Source: Micromonospora coerulea | Lineage (GTDB): Bacteria > Actinomycetota > Actinomycetes > Mycobacteriales > Micromonosporaceae | Length of the DNA stretch: 64,000 nucleotides | Direction: 5' to 3' | Assembly: GCF_016598485.1 (NCBI RefSeq) | Contig: NZ_JAEMUW010000007.1 | Coordinates: forward strand, 186,001-250,000 | Shown: one piece after another, positions 48,749-60,766 of the stretch | Layout of the letters: each line of letters begins with the position of its first letter | Position numbering within the stretch: the first letter of the stretch is position 1 | Position numbers and translations under genes: made by a program | Notes under the pieces: model-generated | What the model was told of the DNA's origin: nothing | The model's database searches: none | Seen by the model: the letters and a program-made list of their open reading frames with translations, nothing else

Positions 48749-49750
48749 ATGGGTATCCGAGTCGCGGTCGCCGGGGCCAGCGGCTACGCCGGGGGCGAGC
48801 TGCTGCGCCTGGTCGCCGGGCACCCGGAGTTCGACCTGGTCACCGCCACCGCCCACGCGCAGGCCAGCCGGCCCGTCGCCGCCGTACACCCGCAGCTCGC
48901 GGGCCTCGACCTGACGCTCGGGGCGACCGACCCGGCCACCCTGGCCGACGCGGACCTGGTCTTCCTGGCGCTGCCGCACGGCGAGTCGGCGGCCCTGGCC
49001 GCGGCCCTGCCGGAGACCGTCCGGGTGGTCGAACTCGGCGCCGACCACCGGCTGCGCGACGCCGGCGCCTGGGCCCGCTACTACGGCGGCGCGCACGCCG
49101 GCACCTGGACCTACGGCCTGCCCGAACTGCCCGGGCAGCGGGCCGCGATCGCGGCCGCGACCCGGGTCGCCAACACCGGCTGCTACGCGGTCGCGACCAT
49201 CCTGGCCCTCGCCCCGCTGATCGCCGCGGGCGCGGTCCACCCCGCCGACGTGGTGGTGGTCGCCGCCTCCGGAACCTCCGGCGCCGGCCGGTCCGCCAAG
49301 GCCCACCTGCTCGGCAGCGAGGTGATGGGGGACCTGTCGCCCTACAAGGTCGGCACCCACCAGCACGTGCCGGAGATCAAGCAGGCCACCGGCGCGACCA
49401 GCCTCTCCTTCACCCCGGTGCTCGCGCCGATGCCGCGCGGCATCCTCGCCACGGTCACCGCCGTGCCCACCGGCGCGGCCGACCCGCGCGAGGTCCTCAA
49501 CGCGGCGTACGCGGACGCACCCTTCGTGCACGTGCTGCCCGAGGGGGCCTGGCCGCACACGGCCGCCACCGCCGGCGCGAACTCCTGCCACCTCCAGGCC
49601 ACGGTCGACGTCGACTCCGGCCGGGTGATCGTGGTCAGCGCCATCGACAACCTCGGCAAGGGCGCCGCCGGCCAGGCCGTGCAGAACGCCAACCTGATGC
49701 TCGGCCTCCCCGAGACCACCGGCCTCTCGACCTTTGGAGTCGCGCCATGA
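48749..49750 (+). CDS. argC: N-acetyl-gamma-glutamyl-phosphate reductase
   Basis: ArgC reduces N-acetylglutamyl phosphate to the semialdehyde with NADPH. The product is 333 aa. VAVAGASGYAGGELLRL is the dinucleotide-binding start. The catalytic Cys lies in ANTGCYAVA, and KAHLLGSEVMGDLSPYKVGTH contains the expected His. ATG 48749 is chosen because GGAGG ends 5 bases before it; GTG 48743 overlaps that site. The stop overlaps argJ by 4 bases. It is the first gene of the arg operon. Confidence 0.96.
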   Translation: MGIRVAVAGASGYAGGELLRLVAGHPEFDLVTATAHAQASRPVAAVHPQLAGLDLTLGATDPATLADADLVFLALPHGESAALAAALPETVRVVELGADHRLRDAGAWARYYGGAHAGTWTYGLPELPGQRAAIAAATRVANTGCYAVATILALAPLIAAGAVHPADVVVVAASGTSGAGRSAKAHLLGSEVMGDLSPYKVGTHQHVPEIKQATGATSLSFTPVLAPMPRGILATVTAVPTGAADPREVLNAAYADAPFVHVLPEGAWPHTAATAGANSCHLQATVDVDSGRVIVVSAIDNLGKGAAGQAVQNANLMLGLPETTGLSTFGVAP

Positions 49751-50915
49751 GCGTCACCGCCCCCCGGGGCTTCCGGGCGGCCGGCGTCGCCGCCGGCCTC
49801 AAGGCCAGCGGCGCCGCCGACATCGCGCTCGTCGTCAACGACGGCCCCGACGCCGGGGTTGCCGGCGTCTTCACCGCCAACCGGGTCAAGGCCGCGCCGG
49901 TGCTCTGGACCCAGCAGGTGGTCCGGGGTGGCGTGGTGCGCGCCGTGGTGCTCAACTCCGGCGGCGCGAACGCCTGCACCGGCCCGGCCGGCTTCTCCGA
50001 CACCCACGCCACCGCCGAGCACACCGCCGCCGCGCTCACCGCCAGCAGCCCCCGGCGACTGCTCGGCGCCGGCGAGGTCGCGGTCTGTTCCACCGGCCTG
50101 ATCGGCGAGCGGCTGCCGATGCCGAAGCTGCTGCCCGGCGTGCGTACCGCCATCCGCGGGCTGGCCCGCGACGGCGGCGCGGCGGCCGCCGAGGCCATCA
50201 TGACCACCGACACCCGGCCGAAGACCACCGTCGCGAACGGCAGCGGCTGGACCGTCGGCGGCATGGCCAAGGGCGCCGGCATGCTCGCCCCCGCCATGGC
50301 CACCATGCTCTGCGTGCTCACCACCGACGCGGTGGCCGGGCCGGACACCCTCGACGCCGCGCTGCGCGCCGCCACCCGGGTCACCTTCGACCGGATCGAC
50401 TCCGACGGCTGCATGTCCACCAACGACACCGTGCTGCTGCTGGCCAGCGGCGCGTCCGGCATCGGACCGACCGAGGCCGAGCTGACCGCGCTGGTCACCG
50501 CCGCCTGCCACGACCTGGCCCAGCAGCTCATCGCCGACGCCGAGGGCGCCACCAAGCAGATCGCGATCGACGTGGTCGGCGCCGCGAGCGAGGACGACGC
50601 GGTCGAGGTCGGCCGGTCGGTGGCGCGCAACAACCTGGTCAAGACCGCGCTCTTCGGCAACGACCCGAACTGGGGCCGGATCCTCGCCGCCGTCGGCACC
50701 ACCTCGGCCGCGTTCGAGCCGGACGGCGTGGACGTGGCGGTCAACGGGATCTGGGTGTGCCGCGCCGGCGCCGCCGCCGAGGACCGCTCCAAGGTCGACC
50801 TCACCGGGCGGGACGTCACCATCCGGATCGACCTGCACGCCGGCGACGCGACGGCGACGATCTGGACCAATGACCTGTCGCACGCCTACGTCCACGAGAA
50901 CTCGGCGTACTCCAC

Positions 50916-50919
<4 letters not shown>
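49747..50919 (+). CDS. argJ: Bifunctional ornithine acetyltransferase/N-acetylglutamate synthase
   Basis: ArgJ recycles the acetyl group from N-acetylornithine to glutamate. The product is 390 aa. Self-cleavage is expected before Thr186 in [13 protein letters not shown], which becomes the nucleophile. [10 protein letters not shown] and the [11 protein letters not shown] oxyanion region are intact, as is the C-terminal [11 protein letters not shown]. As its presence predicts, no argE is needed in this cluster. Start and stop overlap the neighbouring genes by 4 bases each. Confidence 0.97.
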
Positions 50920-54565
<3,646 letters not shown>

Positions 54566-54569
<4 letters not shown>

Positions 54570-55771
54570 CCGAGCGGGTCGTTCTGGCGTACTCCGGGGG
54601 TCTCGACACCTCCGTCGCCATTCCCTACCTGGCCGAGGAAACCGGCGCCGAGGTGATCGCGGTGGCGGTCGACGTCGGGCAGGGCGGCGAGGACCTGAAC
54701 GCCATCCGGCAGCGCGCCCTGGACTGCGGCGCCGTCGAGTCCGAGGTGGTCGACGCGCGCGACGAGTTCGCCGCCGACTACTGCCTGCCGGCGATCCGGG
54801 CCAACGCCCTCTACATGGACCGCTACCCGCTGGTCTCCGCGCTGTCCCGGCCGCTGATCGTCAAGCACCTGGTCGCCGCGGCCCGAAAGCACGGCGGCAC
54901 CATCGTGTCGCACGGCTGCACCGGGAAGGGCAACGACCAGGTCCGCTTCGAGGTCGGTCTGGGCGCACTCGCCCCCGACCTGCAGATCGTGGCCCCGGCT
55001 CGGGACTTCGCCTGGAGCCGGGACAAGGCCATCGCGTTCGCCGAGGAGAAGGGCCTGCCGATCGACGTGTCGGCCAAGTCGCCGTACTCCATCGACCAGA
55101 ACCTGTGGGGCCGCGCGGTGGAGACCGGCTTCCTGGAGGACATCTGGAACGGCCCCATCGAGGACCTGTACTCGTACACGTCCGACCCGGCCCAGGAGCG
55201 CGACGCCGACGAGGTCGTGATCACCTTCGACGCCGGCAACCCGGTCGCCATCGACGGCGAGACCGTCACCCCGTACCAGGCGATCCTGGAGCTGAACCGG
55301 CGCGCCGGCGCCCAGGGCGTCGGCCGGCTCGACATGGTCGAGGACCGCCTGGTCGGCATCAAGAGCCGCGAGGTGTACGAGGCGCCCGGCGCGATCGCGC
55401 TGATCACCGCCCACCAGGAGCTGGAGGCGGTCACCATCGAGCGGGACCTGGCCCGGTTCAAGCGCGGCGTCGACCAGCGCTGGGGCGAGCTGGTCTACGA
55501 CGGCCTCTGGTTCTCGCCGCTGAAGAACTCCCTCGACGCGTTCATCGCCGACGCCCAGCAGCACGTCTCCGGCGAGGTGCGGCTCATCCTGCACGGCGGC
55601 CGGGCCACCGTCACCGGGCGGCGCTCCGACGCCAGCCTGTACGACTTCGGCATGGCCACCTACGACACCGGCGACACCTTCGACCAGTCCCTGGCCAAGG
55701 GCTTCGTGCAGCTCTGGGGCCTGCCGAGCAAGATGGCCGCCGCGCGGGACGCCCGGTTGGGTGGCCACTGA
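54566..55771 (+). CDS. argG: Argininosuccinate synthase
   Basis: ArgG joins citrulline and aspartate with ATP. The product is 401 aa. The N-type ATP pyrophosphatase P-loop is [13 protein letters not shown] at about residues 6-18. The [13 protein letters not shown] block for citrulline and aspartate, the [12 protein letters not shown] segment and a C-terminal tetramerisation helix follow. The start shares ATGA with the argR stop. argH follows after 14 bases, the only untight junction in the operon. Confidence 0.98.
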
Positions 55772-55785
55772 TCGTGGGCACCACA

Positions 55786-57249
55786 ATGGGCGGGGTGGAC
55801 GACAAGAGCCTGACCGAGAACAGCGCCGCCACCAACCGGACGAGCCTGTGGGGCGGCCGGTTCGCCGGCGGCCCCGCCGAGGCCCTCGCGCGGCTGTCGG
55901 TGAGCGTGCAGTTCGACTGGCGCCTCGCCCCGTACGACATCGCCGGCTCCCGGGCGCACGCCCGGGTGCTCGCCGGCGCCGGCCTGCTCGACCCGGACGA
56001 GCTGGGCCGGATCCTGGCCGCGCTGGACGACCTGGAGGCGGCCTGCGCCTCCGGGCAGTTCCGCCCGACCGTCGACGACGAGGACGTGCACACCGCCCTG
56101 GAACGCGGCCTGCTGGAGCGGCTCGGCAGCCTCGGCGGCAAGCTGCGCGCCGGCCGGTCCCGCAACGACCAGGTCGCCACCGACCTGCGGCTCTACCTGC
56201 GCGACCACGCCCGGGGCGTGGCCGCCCGGCTGGTCGAGCTGGCCGAGGCCCTGGTCGAGCAGGCCGAGCGGCACGTGGCCACCGCCGCGCCCGGGATGAC
56301 CCACCTCCAGCACGCCCAGCCGGTCACCTTCGGGCACTGGCTGCTCGCCCACGTGCAGCCGCTGCTGCGTGACCTGGAACGGCTGCGCGACTGGGACCAC
56401 CGGGCCGCGGTCAGCCCGCTCGGCGCGGGGGCGCTGGCCGGTTCCGGCCTGCCGCTGGACCCGCTGGCCGTCGCCAAGGAGTTGGGCTTCCGCACGTCCT
56501 TCGCCAACTCGATGGACGCCGTCGCCGACCGGGACTTCGTGGCCGAGTTCCTGTTCACCACCGCGCTGATCGGGGTGCATCTGTCCCGGCTCGGCGAGGA
56601 GGTGGTGCTCTGGACGTCGCACGAGTTCGGCTGGGTCGAGCTGGACGACGCCTTCGCCACCGGCTCGTCGATCATGCCGCAGAAGAAGAACGCGGACATC
56701 GCCGAGCTGGCCCGGGGCAAGTCCGGCCGCCTGGTCGGCGGGCTGATGACCGTGCTCACCATGCTCAAGGGCCTGCCGATGACCTACGACCGGGACATGC
56801 AGGAGGACAAGGAGCCGGCCTTCGACGCGGTCGACACCCTGGAGCTGCTGCTGCCGGCCCTCGCCGGGATGATCTCCACGATGACCGTGCGGGTCGACCG
56901 CCTGGTGGCCGCCGCGCCGGTCGGTTTCTCGCTCGCCACCGAGGTGGCCGACTGGCTGGTCCGCAAGGGCGTGCCGTTCCGCGACGCGCACGAGATCACC
57001 GGGAAGCTGGTGGCGCTCTGCGTGGCCCGGGACTGCGCCCTGGACGAGGTCTCCGACGCCGACCTGGCGACGGTGAGCGAGCACCTCGACCCCTCTGTGC
57101 GCGACGTTCTCTCCGTCCGCTCCGCGCTCGCCGCGCGCACCACGCCCGGCTCCACCGGGCCGGGCCCGGTCGCCGACCAGCTCGCCGCCGCCGCGGACAG
57201 GCTCGCCGGCTGGCGGGAGTGGGCGGCCGAGTCGGTCGTGCCGCGCTGA
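55786..57249 (+). CDS. argH: Argininosuccinate lyase
   Basis: ArgH splits argininosuccinate to arginine and fumarate. The product is 487 aa. SLWGGRFAGGPAEAL opens the family region, GKLRAGRSRNDQVATDLRL and TAAPGMTHLQHAQPVTFGHW follow, and the signature loop is GSSIMPQKKNAD. I use ATG 55786. GTG 55774 and GTG 55795 are in frame and none has a strong ribosome-binding site, so the exact start is uncertain by a few residues. Confidence 0.96.
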   Translation: MGGVDDKSLTENSAATNRTSLWGGRFAGGPAEALARLSVSVQFDWRLAPYDIAGSRAHARVLAGAGLLDPDELGRILAALDDLEAACASGQFRPTVDDEDVHTALERGLLERLGSLGGKLRAGRSRNDQVATDLRLYLRDHARGVAARLVELAEALVEQAERHVATAAPGMTHLQHAQPVTFGHWLLAHVQPLLRDLERLRDWDHRAAVSPLGAGALAGSGLPLDPLAVAKELGFRTSFANSMDAVADRDFVAEFLFTTALIGVHLSRLGEEVVLWTSHEFGWVELDDAFATGSSIMPQKKNADIAELARGKSGRLVGGLMTVLTMLKGLPMTYDRDMQEDKEPAFDAVDTLELLLPALAGMISTMTVRVDRLVAAAPVGFSLATEVADWLVRKGVPFRDAHEITGKLVALCVARDCALDEVSDADLATVSEHLDPSVRDVLSVRSALAARTTPGSTGPGPVADQLAAAADRLAGWREWAAESVVPR

Positions 57250-57261
57250 CGCCGCCGGGTC

Positions 57262-57284
57262 GGCGCGGGTGGACCCACCCCGCC
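57262..57284. terminator. Possible terminator hairpin between argH and the YjbR gene
   Basis: GGCGCGGGTGG (57262-57272) pairs with CCACCCCGCC (57275-57284) with one bulged base. It lies 12 bases after argH in a convergent junction. Confidence 0.5.
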
Positions 57285-57289
57285 GGCCC

Positions 57290-57643
57290 TCAGGCCGTCG
57301 GTCGCTCGCGCTTCGGCAGCTTCGCCACCACCGCGTCGTACGACCCGTCGACGGCGTCGGTGAGCTCCTCGTCTCCGATCCCGCCGTCCAGGCGCAGCGT
57401 GTTCCATCCGGACCGCCCGATGTACGGTGACGCCGTTGCATCGTCCGGGAACCGGTGCAGCCACTCGTCGGCGACGTCCCGGTCGGGGCCACACTTCACG
57501 CCCACCCGCGGCTGCCCGTCAGGCGAGCCGAGGAACGCGAAGATCCGGCTGCCCACCTTCACCACCTCGTCGCCCTCCCAGGGGCGGTCCAGCCAGGCGC
57601 CCGGCTTGGCCAGGCAGTACGCCAGCATCTCCTCGCGCGTCAT
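57290..57643 (-). CDS. YjbR/MmcQ-family protein
   Basis: The product is 117 aa with the small CyaY-like fold of the family: MTREEMLAYCLAKPGAWLDRPWEGDEVVKVGSRIF at the start, then VGVKCGPDRDVADEW, and SGWNTLRLDGGIGDEELTDAVDGSYDAVV at the end. These proteins bind DNA in one studied case but have no settled function. GGGAGG lies 5 bases before the ATG at 57643. The coding strand faces the arg operon. Confidence 0.85.
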   Translation of the reverse strand: MTREEMLAYCLAKPGAWLDRPWEGDEVVKVGSRIFAFLGSPDGQPRVGVKCGPDRDVADEWLHRFPDDATASPYIGRSGWNTLRLDGGIGDEELTDAVDGSYDAVVAKLPKRERPTA

Positions 57644-57724
57644 CGTGTCCTCCCGTGACGATTGCCCGGCCAGTCTCGCCCGAGGCTGCGACCAGTCCAC
57701 ACCCGACCCGGTCGGTGGGCCGAT

Positions 57725-58159
57725 TCAGTCGCCGGTGCCGGTGCGTACGGTCAGCCGCTCGTAGCGCTGCCGGGCCGCCTGGGCGCTGCCCAACCCCAGG
57801 CCGAACGCGATCGCCTGCCAGGTCAGCCCCCGACCCCGGGCGACCTGCAACAACCCGGCCTCCAGGGCGTCGACCTCGGCGCGCACGTGCGGGATGAGGG
57901 TCAGCGCGGCCATCAGGTCGGCCTGGTCGACCGGCTCCTCGCCCGGCGCCAGCTCGGCTCCGCCCGCGAGGGCCATCACCAGCGTCGCCGCCTCATAGGC
58001 GTCCGGGACGTCGGGGTGGGCGTACCGACGGCGACGGGCGTCCGTCCCGGCGTGCCGCTCGGCGATCCGCAGCAGCGCCGCGTAGTTGCGGTGTGCCCGG
58101 GCCTGGGCAGCATCCGGAGCGGTGAACGGATCGTTGTCCAGCGTGACCATGTCGTACAT
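57725..58159 (-). CDS. Small helix-turn-helix protein of unknown role
   Basis: The product is 144 aa. The C-terminal part ARGRGLTWQAIAFGLGLGSAQAARQRYERL looks like a helix-turn-helix of the type in which a Trp-Gln-x-Ile helix precedes the recognition helix. The N-terminal half is helical, with several acidic stretches (GGAELAPGEEPVDQADLM). Similar small DNA-binding proteins are common in actinomycetes and unassigned. The start may be ATG 58159 or 58150. A 15-bp palindrome 25 bases upstream could be its operator. Confidence 0.6.
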   Translation of the reverse strand: MYDMVTLDNDPFTAPDAAQARAHRNYAALLRIAERHAGTDARRRRYAHPDVPDAYEAATLVMALAGGAELAPGEEPVDQADLMAALTLIPHVRAEVDALEAGLLQVARGRGLTWQAIAFGLGLGSAQAARQRYERLTVRTGTGD

Positions 58160-58183
58160 CAGACGCCTTTGAACGATGCTTTG

Positions 58184-58198
58184 TCAACACCCTGTTGA
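58184..58198. promoter_or_regulatory. Palindromic operator candidate between the HTH gene and mpg
   Basis: TCAACA (58184-58189) and TGTTGA (58193-58198) form perfect arms around CCC. On the minus strand the same bases include TTGACA, a perfect -35 for the HTH gene. The palindrome would thus block that promoter when bound, and lies 44 bases from mpg. Confidence 0.5.
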
Positions 58199-58229
58199 AA
58201 GCGAATCGCGTTCGGTTCGGCGGGCCGGC

Positions 58230-58235
58230 TAGGGT
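58230..58235 (+). promoter_or_regulatory. Candidate -10 element for a leaderless mpg transcript
   Basis: TAGGGT ends 6 bases before the mpg ATG at 58242 with no ribosome-binding site between, which predicts a leaderless mRNA. Confidence 0.45.
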
Positions 58236-58241
58236 CGGGAC

Positions 58242-58874
58242 ATGACCCAGCCGCCCGCGACCGGTGCCGACCTGGCCGGCCTCGTCGATCTGCTTACCGG
58301 CCCGGTGGTGCCCGCCGCGCGGGGCCTGCTCGGCTGCCGGCTCGCCGCGGGCGGGGTCACCGTCCGGATCACCGAGGTCGAGGCGTACGCCGGCACGGCC
58401 GGAGACCCCGCCTCCCACGCGTACCGGGGGCGCACCCCGCGCAACGCCGTGATGTTCGGTCCGGCGGGACACGCCTACGTCTACTTCACCTACGGCATGC
58501 ACTGGTGCATGAACGTGGTCACCGGCCCGGACGGGGAGGCGGCGGCGGTGCTGCTGCGCGCCGGCGAGGTGGTCGACGGGCTCGACGCGGCCCGGGCGCG
58601 GCGTCCGGCCGTACGCCGGGACGTGGACCTGGGCCGCGGGCCGGCGCGGCTCTGCGCGACGCTCGGCATCGACCGCACGGCCTACGGCGTCGACCTGCTC
58701 GGCGACGGTCCGGCCCGGCTGCGCCCCGCGGACGCGCCCGTGCCCGACGCGCTGATCGAGGCCGGCCCCCGGGTCGGCGTGACCGGGGCGCACGACCTGC
58801 CCTGGCGGTTCTGGATCGCCGGCGACCCCACCGTGAGCGCCTACCGGCGGCACGTTCCCCGCACCCGACGCTGA
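58242..58874 (+). CDS. mpg: 3-methyladenine DNA glycosylase (AAG/MPG family)
   Basis: It excises alkylated purines in base-excision repair. The product is 210 aa. [18 protein letters not shown] with the catalytic Glu, [39 protein letters not shown] and [14 protein letters not shown] match the family closely. The protein is complete. The region after its stop, in the same reading frame, is the remnant of a truncated BNR-repeat gene, so a deletion joined the two. Confidence 0.94.
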   Translation: MTQPPATGADLAGLVDLLTGPVVPAARGLLGCRLAAGGVTVRITEVEAYAGTAGDPASHAYRGRTPRNAVMFGPAGHAYVYFTYGMHWCMNVVTGPDGEAAAVLLRAGEVVDGLDAARARRPAVRRDVDLGRGPARLCATLGIDRTAYGVDLLGDGPARLRPADAPVPDALIEAGPRVGVTGAHDLPWRFWIAGDPTVSAYRRHVPRTRR

Positions 58875-59833
58875 CCGACCTCGCCCGGCACCCCCCGGCT
58901 GCTGGCCGGCATGACCAGCTCGCACTTCGGGCCGAGCGTGGCGACCAGCGACGACCTGGGCGCCTCCTGGCAGGAGCCGGACCAGGCGCCGGTGGCCTTC
59001 CCGACCGACACCGGCGCCACCCTCGGCCGGGTCTGGCAGCTGACCCCGGCCGGCGCCGACCAGCCGGACGTGGTCTGGGCCGGCACCGAGCCGTCCGCGC
59101 TGTTCCGCTCCGCCGACGGCGGGCGCAGCTTCACCCTGGTCCGGGCGCTCTGGGACCACCCGCACCGGGAGCGGTGGGAGGCGGGCTTCGGCGGCCAGGC
59201 CATCCACAGCGTGCTGCCGCACCCGCGGGACCCGGCCCGGATGGCGGTGGCGACGTCCACCGGCGGGTCTACCGCACCGAGGACGCCGGGGCGAGCTGGA
59301 CGCCGGGCAACACCGGCATCCGGGCGTACTTCCTGCCCGACGAGTGGCCCGAGTTCGGGCAGTGCGTTCACAAGATCGCCCGCGACGCCGGCAACCCCGA
59401 GCGGCTCTACGCGCAGAACCACCACGGTGTCTACCGCTCCGACGACGACGGGCGCACCTGGACGTCCATCGCCGGCGGCCTGCCCAGCGACTTCGGCTTC
59501 CCGATGGTCGCCCACCCGTCCCGCCCGGGGGTGATCTACGCCTTCCCGCTGATCGCCGACGGGCAGCGCTACCCGGTCGACCACCGCTGCCGGGTCTACC
59601 GTTCCACGGACGCCGGCGACAAGTGGGAGCCGCTGTCGGTCGGCCTCCCCGAGGGACCCTTCCACCCGTCCGTGCTACGCGACGCGATGTGCGCCGACGA
59701 CGCCGACCCGGCCGGGGTCTACTTCGGCACCCGGTCCGGCGAGGTCTACGCCAGCCGCGACGAGGGGAATTCCTGGTCGCTGGTCGCCGCCCACCTGCCC
59801 GACGTGCTCTGCGTCCGCGCCGCGGAGGTCTGA
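58875..59833 (+). pseudogene. Broken BNR/sialidase-like repeat protein gene
   Basis: Two frames together give one protein. Frame A (from the bases just after the mpg stop, through TPRLLAGMTSSHFGPSVATSDDLGASW, to MAVATSTGG at 59267) has lost the N-terminal 45 or so residues usual for the family. Frame B (VYRTEDAGASWTPGNTG onward to 59833) continues it. The switch is explained by one missing G in the GGG run at 59265-59267. Several BNR motifs (SxDxGxSW) are visible: SDDLGASW, SADGGRSF, TEDAGASW, SDDDGRTW, STDAGDKW, SRDEGNSW. The deletion could be a sequencing error; the missing N-terminus could not. Confidence 0.75.
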
Positions 59834-60109
59834 GTGGTCACTGTGCTGCTGCTGGGCCCGCTGCGCGGCGGGGCCGGCGGCGCGAGCCGGCTCACCGTCG
59901 CCGCCACCGGCACCCTCCGCGCCGTCCTCGACGAGCTGGGTGGGACGTGGCCGTGGCTGGCCCGGCGGATCCGCGACGAGCGGGGCGAGCTGCGCCGGTA
60001 CGTCAACGTATACGTCGACGGCGAGGACTGCCGGCACGTCGGCGGCCTGGAGACCCCGGTCGGTGACGGCGCCGAGGTGCAGGTGCTCCCCTCGGTGGCC
60101 GGCGGCTGA
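59834..60109 (+). CDS. MoaD/ThiS-like ubiquitin-fold protein
   Basis: The product is 91 aa with a beta-grasp pattern: VTVLLLGPLRG, a middle helix TLRAVLDELGG, then YVNVYVDGEDCRHVGGLETPVGDGAEVQVLPSVAGG. The C-terminal Gly-Gly is the residue pair activated in MoaD and ThiS sulfur carriers. No other molybdenum-cofactor or thiamine gene is nearby, so the partner and pathway are unknown. It starts with the GTG immediately after the broken BNR gene, a pairing seen in other actinomycetes. Confidence 0.8.
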   Translation: MVTVLLLGPLRGGAGGASRLTVAATGTLRAVLDELGGTWPWLARRIRDERGELRRYVNVYVDGEDCRHVGGLETPVGDGAEVQVLPSVAGG

Positions 60110-60178
60110 CGAGCGGGCCGCGCGTCCGGTCTCGATCCGCTAGGGTCGGCGGCTCCGGCGGCGAGGGGAGCGGGCACG

Positions 60179-60604
60179 GTGACGTCGTACGAGTGGGGTC
60201 GGCTGATCGGGCGACTGATGTGTCAGTTCATCACGGTGGCCCTGATCGTCGGGGCGATCGTGTTCGCCGCGGTCCGGCAGCGACGCCGGCGCCGCCCGCC
60301 CGGCCCGTACCACCCGTCGCAGGGCTGGCAGCAGCCGTATCCCGGCCCGCCGCAGCAGAGTTGGCCGCAGCCCAACCCGGGCCCCGGTTGGCAGCAGCCG
60401 CACCCGCAGCAGGGTTGGCCGCAGCAGCCGCATCCGGGCCAGCCGTACGGCGGCCCGCCTCAGCCGTACCCCGGTCCCCAGCCGCCGTACCCCGCTCCCC
60501 AGCCGCCGTACCCCGCTCCCCAGCCGCCGTACCCCGGTCCCCAGCCGCCGTACCCCGGTCCCCAGCCGCCGTACCGCGGTCCCCAGCCGCCCCGGGCTGA
60601 ATGA
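60179..60604 (+). CDS. Small membrane protein with a proline/tyrosine-rich repeat tail
   Basis: The product is 141 aa. A single membrane helix (about residues 14-34, FITVALIVGAIVFAAV) is followed by a basic RQRRRRRP stop-transfer segment, so the tail should be cytoplasmic. The rest is Pro/Gln/Tyr/Gly-rich and ends in tandem QPPYP[AG]P units coded by 21-bp repeats. GAGGGGAG lies before the GTG. The function is unknown. Such tails are intrinsically disordered and may bind partners by polyproline contacts. Confidence 0.75.
   Translation: MTSYEWGRLIGRLMCQFITVALIVGAIVFAAVRQRRRRRPPGPYHPSQGWQQPYPGPPQQSWPQPNPGPGWQQPHPQQGWPQQPHPGQPYGGPPQPYPGPQPPYPAPQPPYPAPQPPYPGPQPPYPGPQPPYRGPQPPRAE
60461..60583 (+). 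repeat. 21-bp tandem repeats coding QPPYPxP
   Basis: After a first 18-base unit, five 21-base copies follow: 60479, 60500, 60521, 60542 and 60563, all opening CAGCCGCCGTAC. The last has CGC for CCC. Alternation of GCT and GGT gives Ala or Gly. They are nearly identical, so copy number is likely to vary by slippage. Confidence 0.85.
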
Positions 60605-60766
60605 GGCTGACATCCCCGTCAGGTACGGCCGGCGTATCCGCACTCAGCCCAGGGGTGAACCGGGCCACCCGCAGGTAGGTCCGCGGCGGAATAGTTGCTT
60701 CGTCAAATATGTTGTGCGGTGCGACCCGGGCCACGGCGGTCCGGGCGGTCACGCGAGGAGCCGGTC

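Noticed and set aside
60461..60583. Tandem repeats that could suggest a CRISPR array
   Set aside because: There are no spacers. The units are contiguous and code a proline-rich protein tail.
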